From NCBI RefSeq assembly GCF_000739615.1, contig NZ_BATP01000025.1, positions 62,001-126,000 of the forward strand: DNA of 64,000 nucleotides, given 5' to 3'. The stretch is from Haloferula sp. BvORR071 (GTDB lineage Bacteria; Verrucomicrobiota; Verrucomicrobiia; Verrucomicrobiales; Akkermansiaceae). Below, in pieces: positions 42,364 to 51,775 of the stretch. Position numbers and translations under genes: made by a program. Under the pieces are notes generated by a model that was not told the DNA's origin, ran no database searches, and saw only the letters and a program-made list of their open reading frames with translations. Within the stretch, counting starts at the first letter, position 1. Each line of letters begins with the position of its first letter.

Positions 42364-43953
42364 CTATTGACCCGCGGCGCTCATCTCCTTTTGCCATGCT
42401 TGGGCGGCGACGGAATCATCCGCCGACCAGGTGCTGACGATGCGGGCGACCAGCTCCGGCTTGCGCGACGCCGCAGGCAAGGAAGCCGCCAAGCGCCCTG
42501 CCGCCTGAGGGTCCACCTGGATCAGACGATCCCAAATGAATTGGGCCGACGACCCTGCAAGCCGCTCCGGAGACCGCGACAGGAAACGTAAGGTCTGCTC
42601 GGGATCGCGGGAGGCGTTGTCGTTCCGAGCAAGATCGTTCAACAGCTTCGTCCGCTTCTCTTCCGGCAGTGAATCCCACAGGCCTTCCGTTTCTTCCGGC
42701 GCGCTCTTCATCTGCGCGAGCACGGCATCGGCCTTCACGATTCCAGCATCCGCAGACTCTCCTTCTTCCTGCGGGCCCTGCTCACCGAGCAAGGGCCGCA
42801 AGCTAGTCGCCTCTTCGGGAGACAAGTTCTCCATCAAGCCGGGCAACTTGCCGCTCCTTGCCTTGGCTTGCAGGAAGCTGGTCGCCGCGTCGGAGAATCG
42901 GCTCGTGGACGATGCTGGCTCGCTGGCCAATCGCTTCAAGACATCCTGAGGATGGCCTTGGATCCACGCGGCCATCGCGGTATCCTTGATGAGTGAGCTT
43001 TGATTCTTGGGGACATTGGCGTCGATCCAAGCCAGGCTTTCATCGAGGTTGCCATTTTCACGGGCCATGCGGCTCGCGATCCGGCTGGCGGCATTGTAGA
43101 CGTGGTTCTTGTCGCTGATCTCCGGGACCATCTGAATGGCGGCGTCCAGATCGCGCTCCGCGAGTCCCTGTGCCAGTCCCGCGGCAACCCCGGGAGGAAG
43201 CGTCGAGTAACGTTGCTTCGCCCATGCCAGCGCCTTGGTCGGATCGCTCTGGGCCAGGGACGGCAGCATGGTTGCCAGATGCGAGGCCGGCACGGCGCGC
43301 GCATCGGCGATCTGTTTGAAGAAGCCGAAGACCTTCTCCGGATGGCTTGCCGCCACGCCTGCCAGGAATTGGTTGAAGGGCTCCGACCCCATGAAGACTC
43401 CCGGCTGCGACCGAGCGAGCGCTCCTCGCCGCTCCAGCATCCACTTCAAGCCAAGCTCGGGATTCTCGCGGCCAATGCCGCCGAAGTAGAGCGGCGAACT
43501 GCGGGTGAAGCTGTTAGAATCGCGCTTGATCGCGAAGGGCGGCTTGCCGTCCATCAGGAGAGGAAGCGCCCGCTCCGGATCCCAGGCACACCAAGTCGAG
43601 GCCAGGTATTTCGTCTCGAGCCCGTTGGCATTGAGCTCCCGGAAGATGGCTTCGGGGTCCGTGCGCAGCAGATGCTCGCCCAGCCAATCGCAGTCGAGTC
43701 CGCCACTCCCGGTCGCCATCCACTCGTCGAGCAGGGCCTGCTGTTTCATGCCTGCATGCCTGCGCAAGGTGGCCCAGCTTTCGGGAGCTGAGGCTGCGCG
43801 CTGCCTTTTCTCCGGCTCGGAGCGGACCGTGGCTTTGGCAGGGATTTGCGGCGCCGCGGCGGGGGAGCGGGAATCGCGCGAGCCCGAGCTCAGCCCACCG
43901 GCAAGAAAGGCCAGGACCAGCGAACCGGCTACAATGATGATCTCCTTCTTCAT
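42364..43953 (-). CDS. Short array protein S1, anchored helical-repeat protein
   Basis: The 529-residue protein from the ATG at 43953 begins with a membrane anchor (KEIIIVAGSLVLAFLAGGL), a Pro/Ala/Arg linker and a helical repeat domain. Landmarks conserved with the S2 and S3 copies are RRHAGM, LRTDPEAIFREL, STWCAWDPERALPLLM, ENPELGLKWML, MARENGNLDESLAWI and the C-terminal WSADDSVAAQAWQKEM. The repeats are of the DP-x-A-A-x-x-W type. It overlaps the L1 gene by four bases (ATGA). Family unknown; probably periplasmic and anchored in the inner membrane. Confidence 0.85.
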   Translation of the reverse strand: MKKEIIIVAGSLVLAFLAGGLSSGSRDSRSPAAAPQIPAKATVRSEPEKRQRAASAPESWATLRRHAGMKQQALLDEWMATGSGGLDCDWLGEHLLRTDPEAIFRELNANGLETKYLASTWCAWDPERALPLLMDGKPPFAIKRDSNSFTRSSPLYFGGIGRENPELGLKWMLERRGALARSQPGVFMGSEPFNQFLAGVAASHPEKVFGFFKQIADARAVPASHLATMLPSLAQSDPTKALAWAKQRYSTLPPGVAAGLAQGLAERDLDAAIQMVPEISDKNHVYNAASRIASRMARENGNLDESLAWIDANVPKNQSSLIKDTAMAAWIQGHPQDVLKRLASEPASSTSRFSDAATSFLQAKARSGKLPGLMENLSPEEATSLRPLLGEQGPQEEGESADAGIVKADAVLAQMKSAPEETEGLWDSLPEEKRTKLLNDLARNDNASRDPEQTLRFLSRSPERLAGSSAQFIWDRLIQVDPQAAGRLAASLPAASRKPELVARIVSTWSADDSVAAQAWQKEMSAAGQ

Positions 43954-45977
43954 TGCTGGGCCTGATTGATGACTTCCTGGACCCCACCTCTCACGGTGTC
44001 CTTTCGCCACGAGGGCACCTGCATGCGGGGATCGTCCACCAAGGCGAGCGCGGCAGCCGGATCCCGCTTCGCCATCTCGGAGAGCAATTCGACGAGGCTG
44101 TCTATGCGGGTGTCCTGATTTTGAATCGCGAGGATGCCCGCGATCAGGTCAGGCGCGCTGGCGGGATCCTCCGCATAGAACTTCCCGGCGAGAACCCGCA
44201 GCGCACCGGCCCGCGCGACTTCATCCTCCGGCCCGAGGCCCTGCCACCACTCGCGCACCTCATTCCACGACTCCTCTGCCCACGGAGTGAGTACCTGTTG
44301 ATAGAGATTGGGATTCACCTCGGCGGGCGGCACCGCTGCCAGATAGGCCATGGCTGCCTGCGGCGAGGAGTTGGCCATGCTGCCGGCGATGTCGCCGTGG
44401 GCCTGCGGACGCCAAGCCTCGGGCAAGCGTTGGACTTCCTTGCTCGCAGCGGCGGGATCGGCCAGCGCCTGTTGCCGGATCGCCGATACCAACCAACGGG
44501 TGCGCAGTTGGTCGGGAAGCCCGTCCGCAATGCTCATGGCGGCGGCCGGATCGGCAGCCGCCAGCGACGCCGAGATGAAATTGGTCAGGTTGGTCGCGAA
44601 GTTTTCATCCTTGAGACCGCCAAGCATCTTGGCCGCACGGGCCGCAGCCTCCGGTGACATGCCGCGCAGCGCCTCTTGGAAGGGACCGACCACCGAGAGG
44701 AATCCGTATTCTTGGGCGGGCAGCGAGAGCAGCCAGCCCATGGCAGCCTCGGGATCCTTCGCCAGCCAGGTCCCGGCCGCCTTGGAGATCAGCAGCGTGC
44801 TGTCCGCCATCGAACTTTGGTTCGGCGGGCTGAGGTCATGCAGCATCTGCATCCCTTCCTGCGGAGCTTCTTCAAGCAACGCCATGGCCGCTTTCTCGAG
44901 CACCGCGGTCCGGCCCGGGAAGGTCCTGCCGAATTGATATCCTTGCATGCCCATGGACTCCATCCCGCTGTTTCCCGCGGCGAGCAGGGAGATAACCTTG
45001 CGCGGATCGCTCTCGGCGATGGGCATCAGGACAAGCTGCAGCGCCGCCTGCTTGGCCGCGCCGTCCGGCAACTTCGCTTGAACCCACTCCAAGGCCGCCG
45101 CCGGATCGCGCTGCGCCCACCCCGCGGCGATCTCGATCGCGACCATACTGCGGGCCCGCGAGGGCGGCAGGGAATCGTAGAGCGCCATCGCGAGCGTGGG
45201 ATCGTCCCGGACCAGCACCTTGGCTAAAGTGGAAGCGATGGCATTGCGCAGCTCGGGAGTGCGGACTGAGGGCAGCAGCGCCTGCATCGCCGCCGGATTG
45301 GCAACTACCAGCCCGGGAACCAGCCGCGATAGATCGCCGATGCCAGACTTACCCGAAGCGAGGATTTGCGAGAGATAGCGAATCGCCAATTCGGGGTCCG
45401 ACTTCGCGAGCTGCGCGATCGCCGCATAGACGCCGCCATCCTTCCCGCCCGCCAGCCACTGCTCCAGGACCGGCACCGGCTCGACCGTAGGCAATGCAGA
45501 GCTGTCGACGTGAGCGAGCAGCTCGCGTAGGACTTCCTGCTGTGGGATCGGCACGGAGGGATCGTCGATCCGCGCTTGCAGAAGCTCCGGTCGCTGGCGG
45601 GCCAGCCAGCCCAACCAGCGGCGCGAGGTGGAGATACCGTCGCCACCGCCGGGCAACTCGAAGATCAACCGGGCGAGAGTGGCCGGATCGATCTCCGCCA
45701 GGCGTAGTAGCAGAGCCTCGCGGAGCATGACCGGCAGCTTGTCCAAGCTTCGCCCGGCGAGGAGGGCCTCGCACTCGGCAAGGCTCGCGCCTTCCAGCCA
45801 TCTCACCGTAGCGGCCACGTCACTGCTGGCAGCCATGGCGGCGGCCGAAGCCCGGCCAAGTACCGCCACGGGTGCGGTGGCATCGTGCTTCACAGGAGCC
45901 CCGGAGAACACCGCCCTGCCAGCAAAGAAGGCGCCCGGCAGAGTGGCCGCGAGCAAGGCATGTCTCCAGCGAAGCAT
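43950..45977 (-). CDS. Long array protein L1, anchored helical-repeat protein
   Basis: The 675-residue protein from the ATG at 45977 has an N-terminal hydrophobic anchor (HALLAATLPGAFFAGRAV) and then about fifteen helical repeat units. The first conserved block reads WLEGASLAECEALLAGRSL; others include LVRDDPTLAMALYDSLPPSR, GWAQRDPAAALEWVQAKLP, LPIAESDPRKV-type runs and LAKDPEAAMGWLLSLPAQE. The pattern DP-x-A-A-x-x-W/I-x-x-LP recurs through the protein. An in-frame ATG at 46055 lies upstream but gives no better signal. It follows the LprI-like gene by 123 bp. Function unknown. Confidence 0.85.
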   Translation of the reverse strand: MLRWRHALLAATLPGAFFAGRAVFSGAPVKHDATAPVAVLGRASAAAMAASSDVAATVRWLEGASLAECEALLAGRSLDKLPVMLREALLLRLAEIDPATLARLIFELPGGGDGISTSRRWLGWLARQRPELLQARIDDPSVPIPQQEVLRELLAHVDSSALPTVEPVPVLEQWLAGGKDGGVYAAIAQLAKSDPELAIRYLSQILASGKSGIGDLSRLVPGLVVANPAAMQALLPSVRTPELRNAIASTLAKVLVRDDPTLAMALYDSLPPSRARSMVAIEIAAGWAQRDPAAALEWVQAKLPDGAAKQAALQLVLMPIAESDPRKVISLLAAGNSGMESMGMQGYQFGRTFPGRTAVLEKAAMALLEEAPQEGMQMLHDLSPPNQSSMADSTLLISKAAGTWLAKDPEAAMGWLLSLPAQEYGFLSVVGPFQEALRGMSPEAAARAAKMLGGLKDENFATNLTNFISASLAAADPAAAMSIADGLPDQLRTRWLVSAIRQQALADPAAASKEVQRLPEAWRPQAHGDIAGSMANSSPQAAMAYLAAVPPAEVNPNLYQQVLTPWAEESWNEVREWWQGLGPEDEVARAGALRVLAGKFYAEDPASAPDLIAGILAIQNQDTRIDSLVELLSEMAKRDPAAALALVDDPRMQVPSWRKDTVRGGVQEVINQAQQ

Positions 45978-46100
45978 GAGATAACATGCGCTGCGATGGA
46001 GCAGCAGCGTCAAGCGCCGATCAAAAAACCCGTGTAAAAAAGAGGTCAAATGCAATTGAGGCCCGCCATGCCATGCATGCTGGCCCGGATCGCGGGACCT

Positions 46101-46463
46101 CTACTTCTCCTTGTCCTCGATCAGGTATTGCTTGAGCGCCTTCACACGCTCCTGGGTCAGGCTGGCGCGGATGCCCTCATGGACAAGTGGCCACATGCTG
46201 CCGCCGCGCGCTTCGGCATCGGCCCGGAAGTCGGCTTCGGAATCACGGAAGAGCACCCAGGCTCGCTGCGAGCGCTTGAGCTTTTCCTTCGCCTCGTCGT
46301 CCAGCACATCGAGGACCTTGGCATAGACCTCGTTGAGTTCCTTGTCGGCCTTGGTGAACGCGGCCACGGCTTCGGCATTCATCTCCTGCTGCGTCTGGGC
46401 GGAGGAAGGCGCGATCGTGCCGGCAAGCAGCAGGGTCGAGAAGAAGAGGGGGCGGATGCTCAT
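46101..46463 (-). CDS. LprI-type (DUF1311) exported protein
   Basis: From the ATG at 46463 the protein has 120 residues with a signal peptide (RPLFFSTLLLAGTIAPSSAQ). The mature domain has AFTKADKELNEVYAKVLDVL and LKRSQRAWVLFRDSEADFRA, matching the lysozyme-inhibitor LprI N-terminal/DUF1311 family, whose best-known members inhibit lysozyme or affect envelope. Only one or no Cys is present in the mature part, unlike many family members with disulfides. It lies in the middle of the paralogous array (57 bp from S2, 123 bp from L1) on the same strand. Confidence 0.85.
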   Translation of the reverse strand: MSIRPLFFSTLLLAGTIAPSSAQTQQEMNAEAVAAFTKADKELNEVYAKVLDVLDDEAKEKLKRSQRAWVLFRDSEADFRADAEARGGSMWPLVHEGIRASLTQERVKALKQYLIEDKEK

Positions 46464-46520
46464 GCACCGATCATGGCGGAAGGTGGCGGACATGCAAGAC
46501 GGGCCATGCCTGCGGCGGAG

Positions 46521-48110
46521 TCACTTCCCGCCGAGCATCTTTTCTTTCCAAGCCGTTGCCGAGGTCGAGTCGTCCACCTTCCAATTTCGCCAGACGCTAT
46601 CGACGGCATTGCTCCGCGCTTCGCCGGGCGGCATCGCTTCCACCATCCGCACGGCTTCCGCGGAATCAAGTAGAGTCAAGCGGGCGAGGCCCTTGTGGCC
46701 TCCCTTGCGATCGATCCCATCTTTCGAAGCGCCCACAATCTTGAGCATCAGGCGAGGATCGTCGCCAGCGGCGAAATTGTCGCCGTTCACCGTGCTGGCC
46801 AATTCTTCACGCTGATCTTCAGTCATCGACTTCAGGATTTCGCCAGCCGCCGCGGGATCCTTGCCCAGACGCTTGAGCCATAGGAAAGATGTGGTCGGAT
46901 CAACCTCAGGATCCGGTGCCAGCAGGCCGTTGGCAGTCAGGAGTTCCCGGAGCTTGGTCGCTTGATCCGCGGGAAGGGCATCCACCACGGCGATCAAGTC
47001 CGCCTCGCGCCCCAGCGACTGAACGATGCCTAGCGTCTCCCCGCCCCGCGCTTCGCCCAGCAGTTCGGGTTGTTTGAGGATCCGCTCGATCGCTTCGTCC
47101 TTGTGATGCCATGCCCACATGCTCCAGGCATTTCCCTTGAGCTCCTCTACTTTTCCCGGAGGCGCGTTGTCTTCGATCCACTTGTAGCTCGCGTCGATGC
47201 CGCGATCGGTAAGTGCTTGGGAAATCCAGTAGGCCGGTTCACGACGGTCATCCGCGTCGCCGGACATCATCCCCTGATAGATCTTTTCCGCCCTTTCCGG
47301 ATCCGTCTTGGCCATGCCCTTCACGAGCTCGTGCGCTACCTTGTCCGGCAGCGTTCCGAAGTGTTGCTCCGCCCAATCGGTCGCGCGCGCGGGATCCGCC
47401 GCCGCCAAGGCTCCGAGCACAGTAGAGAGATTGGACTCGGGAATCTTGCCATCGGCGACGATGCGCTCGAAGTAGGCGGCCGCTTGCTCCGGATGGTCGG
47501 CCGCGATCCCGCCAAGCAGGCTGGCAAAGAAACCGGCGCTGCGCTGCTCCGGCGGCAGATCGAGGATCATCTTCAGCCCCTTCTCCGGAGCCAGTCGGCC
47601 CATCCCCGTGAAGCTCAAGGGTCCGCCCATGCTTCCGCCGTTAGAAGCCTTGCCGACAAGCGGCTTGGCCGCGAGCAGCGCGGTCAATGCGCCCTCCGGA
47701 TCCCAGAGGCACCAATACAAGGTCACGTTGTCGGACTGGAAGTCCCGACAGTGGTCGCGGACCTCACGCAGGGTTCCGGCGGGATCGACCTTCAGCAGAT
47801 GCTGGAGCAGCCAAGCCTGCTCACCATTGAACACCGCTTGCGCACCGCCATTCACCAATGTGACAAGCTCCGCCTGCAATTCCGCCGGGCTGGCATGGGC
47901 CCGCTCCTTGAGTGCCTTCCATGTCCGGGGTGGAGCCAATGGACGCTTGATCCGCTCTTCACGGGTGGATGCCTTGGTGGGGGCCGCTGCTGTTTCCTTC
48001 TGAGGAGGGGCCATCGCCTCACTCCCTGCAGGTCCAGGAGATGAAGTCTTCCATCCCGCCAGGGCGGCCAGTGGCAAGAGAATGGCAGCAATGTAGAGGT
48101 CGCGCTTCAT
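46521..48110 (-). CDS. Short array protein S2, anchored helical-repeat protein
   Basis: The 529-residue protein has the same length as S1 and overlaps L2 by ATGA. It begins MKRDLYIAAILLPLAALAGW (membrane anchor). Landmarks shared with S1 and S3 include LKVDPAGTLREVRDHC, YWCLWDPEGALTALLA, APEKGLKMIL, GIAADHPEQAAAYFERIV, AADPARATDWAEQHFG, and at the C-terminus VDDSTSATAWKEKMLGG. Each landmark lies at a comparable place, so the three S genes are true paralogues. Function unknown; envelope anchoring inferred from the N-terminus. Confidence 0.85.
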   Translation of the reverse strand: MKRDLYIAAILLPLAALAGWKTSSPGPAGSEAMAPPQKETAAAPTKASTREERIKRPLAPPRTWKALKERAHASPAELQAELVTLVNGGAQAVFNGEQAWLLQHLLKVDPAGTLREVRDHCRDFQSDNVTLYWCLWDPEGALTALLAAKPLVGKASNGGSMGGPLSFTGMGRLAPEKGLKMILDLPPEQRSAGFFASLLGGIAADHPEQAAAYFERIVADGKIPESNLSTVLGALAAADPARATDWAEQHFGTLPDKVAHELVKGMAKTDPERAEKIYQGMMSGDADDRREPAYWISQALTDRGIDASYKWIEDNAPPGKVEELKGNAWSMWAWHHKDEAIERILKQPELLGEARGGETLGIVQSLGREADLIAVVDALPADQATKLRELLTANGLLAPDPEVDPTTSFLWLKRLGKDPAAAGEILKSMTEDQREELASTVNGDNFAAGDDPRLMLKIVGASKDGIDRKGGHKGLARLTLLDSAEAVRMVEAMPPGEARSNAVDSVWRNWKVDDSTSATAWKEKMLGGK

Positions 48111-50182
48111 GGCTTCGTGCTGACGCTCTCAATCCGCTGCTTCAGGTATTCCAGATTCGAGGCGGACAGCTTCAGCTCCGGATTGGCGATCATCTCGTAC
48201 GCAGCCTCGGGCGAGGTCTTCGCGATGCTCGCGGCCAGGTTGCTTGTCGCCTCCATGCGATATTGCTCGCTCGGCACGGCCAGGATCATGCCGACGATCT
48301 GTGGAGCAGTGGAAGGGTCGGCCTGATAGAGCCGGCCGACGACAAGTGGCAGGCTTCCGCTGCGGGCCTTGGACTCACCCGGCGGCAGGTTCTGCCACCA
48401 CGCCATTGCATTGTCAGGCTGGCTCTCCAGCCAAGACCTGAAAACATCCTTATAGACCGTCGAGTTCTTGGCGTTGGCAGGCAAATTATCGAGGAAGGCA
48501 ACGGCATCCTGTGGCGACTTGTCAGCCATCTGCCTGGCAATCGTGGCGTTGGCGTTGGGCCACTCTTTCTCCGGCAGACGCCCGACCTCTTTCGCCGCGG
48601 CCGCGGGATCCGTGATCATCATCTGATTGATCACCGCTCCCGTCCAAGCCGCGCGCAGCTCTTGGGGAAGCGTTTCAGCGATATCGAAGGCCGCTGCTGG
48701 ATCGGCCCTGGTGAGTGCCGGCGCCATCGCTCGCACGAAATTGCGGGCAAGATAAGGGTCCTTGAAACGATCGAGGGCGGCGAGCCCCTCTCTCGCTCGC
48801 TCAGGGGACAAGTCATGGAGAGGCCCCGATAGCCGCCCTAGGATGGCCTGGCAAGTTTCAGCCGTCTGGGAACTCAGCCACGCAATGGCCGCAGCTGGAT
48901 CATTCTTGAGCCATGCCCCCGCGGCCTTGGCTGCCAGTTCGCTCATCTCGATCACGGACCTCGGTTGGTCTTGGGAAATCGCGGCGATGCCTTGATCAAG
49001 GATCGCGAAAGCCGCGCGGGGATCGGAGTCCACAAGAGCGATCAGTGCCCGCTCCCTGAGAGCGTCGGGATTGTTATTGCCCACCCCACCTTCGCCGAAT
49101 CCCATCCCGCCGAACTTTGTCTGATAGGAGTTGAAGTAGACTTGATCATACTCGCCGTCAGTTCTGGCTCCCAGCAGAGCCAGCACCCGCTTCGGATCAC
49201 TGGTGGCAAAGGGCGCCAGCGCAAGCGCCAGGGCCGAGCGCCGCACCGCCCCCTCCGGCAAACTCTTCTCAATCCATGCGAGCGCCGCATTCGGATCCTT
49301 CCGCGACCACGCCGAGACCAACTCCAGGGCCACCATGCTACGGCTGCGAGAAGCAGGCAGCGAATCGTAGAGCGCCACCGCCGCCGCGGGATCATCCTTC
49401 GCCAAAGTCCGCGCGAGCACGGATGCGATCGCCATGCTCGACTCAGGCGAGTTGGCCTTGCCGATCAGGGCCTGCACCCGGGCCGGATCCGCCTCTGCCA
49501 TTTTCGCGAGAAAGGCCGGACCATCCAGGAGCACCGGCAACTGCCCGCCCTTCATGAGCAGCTCCAGATAGTCCAGCGCGAGATGCGGATCCGTCTCGGA
49601 CAGCTTGTGGAGGGCAGAGAGGACCTGCCGGTCCTCGCCTTTCTCCAGCGCGGCTTCGAGGATCTTCCGCGGATCCTTGCGCTTCTCGGATTCGGCCGTT
49701 TGCAGCGACGCTATAAGGATCTCCTTGAGCGGGCCGGAGAGGGCCCCATCCGCCAGCTTCTTCTCTAACAGCTCCGGATGAGCCAGAGCCAGCCACTTCA
49801 TCCAAGTCTCCCAACTCGCGATTCGCGAGGGCGAGGACCCGAGAAGCAGCTCCAAGAGGCGCGCAGGGCTCAATTCCGCCAGCCGCAGGAACAAGGCCTC
49901 GCGGAGCAAGGGATCGAGGTCCTCCAGCTTGTGCGCGGCTAGCAGCGCCTCGCAGTCTGTTAGACTGGCGGCCTGCGCCCACGCGACCGCTGCCGCCGGG
50001 TCATCCGGGAGCGGCTTGGACGCGGCAGCTCCCTTCCCTGCCGCTGCCGACACAGCCCCGGCACCTCCCGCAAGAGGAGCGGATCTGGACAGGGCGCGAG
50101 CCCCGAAGAAAGACGCCGCAGCCCCAGCCGCGAGCAAAGCATGACTTTTCCAACGAATCACTGTGTTATCATGCCATGCCAT
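48107..50182 (-). CDS. Long array protein L2, anchored helical-repeat protein
   Basis: The 691-residue protein starts at the ATG at 50182 (MAWHDNTVIRWKSHALLAAG), preceded by a purine-rich GGGAATGAG; an in-frame ATG at 50275 is not favoured. An N-terminal anchor is followed by the repeat domain: AWAQAASLTDCEALLAAHKL, AKDDPAAAVALYDSLPASR, SAWSRKDPNAALAWIEKSLP and AFATSDPKRVLALLG. These match blocks of L1 and L3 in order. It starts 43 bp after the S3 stop and overlaps S2 by ATGA, so transcription of the whole array as one unit is likely. Confidence 0.85.
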   Translation of the reverse strand: MAWHDNTVIRWKSHALLAAGAAASFFGARALSRSAPLAGGAGAVSAAAGKGAAASKPLPDDPAAAVAWAQAASLTDCEALLAAHKLEDLDPLLREALFLRLAELSPARLLELLLGSSPSRIASWETWMKWLALAHPELLEKKLADGALSGPLKEILIASLQTAESEKRKDPRKILEAALEKGEDRQVLSALHKLSETDPHLALDYLELLMKGGQLPVLLDGPAFLAKMAEADPARVQALIGKANSPESSMAIASVLARTLAKDDPAAAVALYDSLPASRSRSMVALELVSAWSRKDPNAALAWIEKSLPEGAVRRSALALALAPFATSDPKRVLALLGARTDGEYDQVYFNSYQTKFGGMGFGEGGVGNNNPDALRERALIALVDSDPRAAFAILDQGIAAISQDQPRSVIEMSELAAKAAGAWLKNDPAAAIAWLSSQTAETCQAILGRLSGPLHDLSPERAREGLAALDRFKDPYLARNFVRAMAPALTRADPAAAFDIAETLPQELRAAWTGAVINQMMITDPAAAAKEVGRLPEKEWPNANATIARQMADKSPQDAVAFLDNLPANAKNSTVYKDVFRSWLESQPDNAMAWWQNLPPGESKARSGSLPLVVGRLYQADPSTAPQIVGMILAVPSEQYRMEATSNLAASIAKTSPEAAYEMIANPELKLSASNLEYLKQRIESVSTKP

Positions 50183-50225
50183 CTCATTCCCGCCGGAAGT
50201 CAAGACGGCGGGCCCGATTCCTCGG

Positions 50226-51775
50226 CTAGCTCTTGGGCGCCACCCGCTCGCCCCACTCGGTAGCGGCGGCTTCATCGTCCACTGCCCAGTTCTCGCGGAG
50301 CGCCTTGATCATCTTGTCGCGGCTCTCGCCGGGAGGCATGTCCTCCACCAGACGCGCCGCGGCCCGGGGATCTGACAGGGAAAGCCGCCCGAGGGCCCTC
50401 CTCCCACCCTCCTTGCCTAGATCCGCTTTGGCTTCGACCAAGCGCTTGAGGACGAACGCAGGGTCGACCGGGAAGCCACTATCACTGTTCATCAATTCAA
50501 TCATTTGTCCCCGCTGCTCCTCGCTGAAGGATTGCCACTGTGCCTCGGCTTTCTCCGGGTTCTGCCACATGAGGGTAAGAACCTGCTGGTGAGAGGGCTG
50601 CGCATCAGGCTCGGGCGGGGCGGCACCCACGATCTGCAGCGCCCGCTTCAAGGAAGCCGCCTGCTCCTCTGGCATCTGCTGCGCAAGGCCCATCAGTTCA
50701 TCGCCCCGGCCGCTGGTCTTCACCAGCTTGGCGAGCTCGTAACTCCGGTCACTCGCGATCAGGTCGGGATTGGCAGAAGCCGTCCCATGGCCGCATCCGG
50801 ATTCTTGCGCGCCCAAGCCACCAGTGCCTGGGCCTTTGCCCCGGCCAGATTCGCGGGCTCGACGTTCCGCTCCACCCACTGCCAGGTGGCATCCAGATCG
50901 CTGCTCTTGCGCGCCAACTGCACTTGGATCTGATAAAGCGCGCTCCCTCCGGGCTTGGGCGAAGTTTCTTCATACAAGCTCGCGGAACCGGCGGGATCGT
51001 TCTTGGACATGCCCTCCAGCAAGCTCGCCATCAGCTTCGCAGGGACTGGATCATACTGGCCCTTCGCCCAGTTGAGGGCCGCCTGCGGATCGGCGCTCGC
51101 GACAAGCTGCACCATCCACCCGAGTTGGTTCGCGGGCGGCTCGCCCTTCGCCAGAATCCTCTCGAAGCAATCGAGCGCCTTCCCCGGCTCCGCACTGGCG
51201 ACCCCCTCAAGCAAAGTCGAGTAGTCCCTTTCCCTGAGCTGGGATGCCGGCAGAGCGTCGATCATCGCCAGGCCCTTCTCTGGGTCCAGCGCACCCATCG
51301 CGGTGAAGCTCACCGGCGGACGCGGGTCGTAGAAGTCGCGGCCTTTCCACGCGAAAGGCTCCTTCTTGCCCAAGAGCAGTGGTAGCGCCCGTTCAGGATC
51401 GGTCGTGCACCAACGCCGCGTCACCTCCGCCAGCATGCCGCCATCCGCGCGCCGGTAAATCTCGCGGAACAGCCGCTCCGGATCGGTGGCCAGCATCTGG
51501 TCGATCCGCCATGAATCGAACTGGTTTGCCCCTCCAACGAAGAGATCCTCCAGCAACTCATCGGTCGACATTCCGGCTCGCCGGCGAAGGATGCTCCATG
51601 CTGGCGATCCAGACTTGCCCGCGCCACGGCGCGACTCCGCCGTGCGGTCTCCTGCCTTGGTCGGTGCAGCAGTCTTGGCCGGAGTTTGCACTGAGTCTGG
51701 AGAGCCGCCACCGATCCGCCCGGCAAAAAATGCCAGCGGCAACACGATCGCCCCGATGAGAAGATTCCGTTTCAT
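50226..51775 (-). pseudogene. Short array protein S3, frameshifted
   Basis: Two overlapping frames together make one S protein. The first frame (51775 to 50759) gives MKRNLLIGAIVLPLAFFAGR, the conserved MLATDPERLFREI, RRWCTTDPERALPLLL, DPEKGLAMI and ends NPDAAMGRLLPIPT. The second continues as ANPDLIASDRSYELAKLVKT to VDDEAAATEWGERVAPKS, the expected C-terminus. The total length, 1550 bp, is one base short of a multiple of three, so a single lost base near 50772-50779 explains it; restoring it gives a 516-residue protein close to S1 and S2. It may be a recent mutation or a sequencing error. It overlaps L3 by ATGA. Confidence 0.8.
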
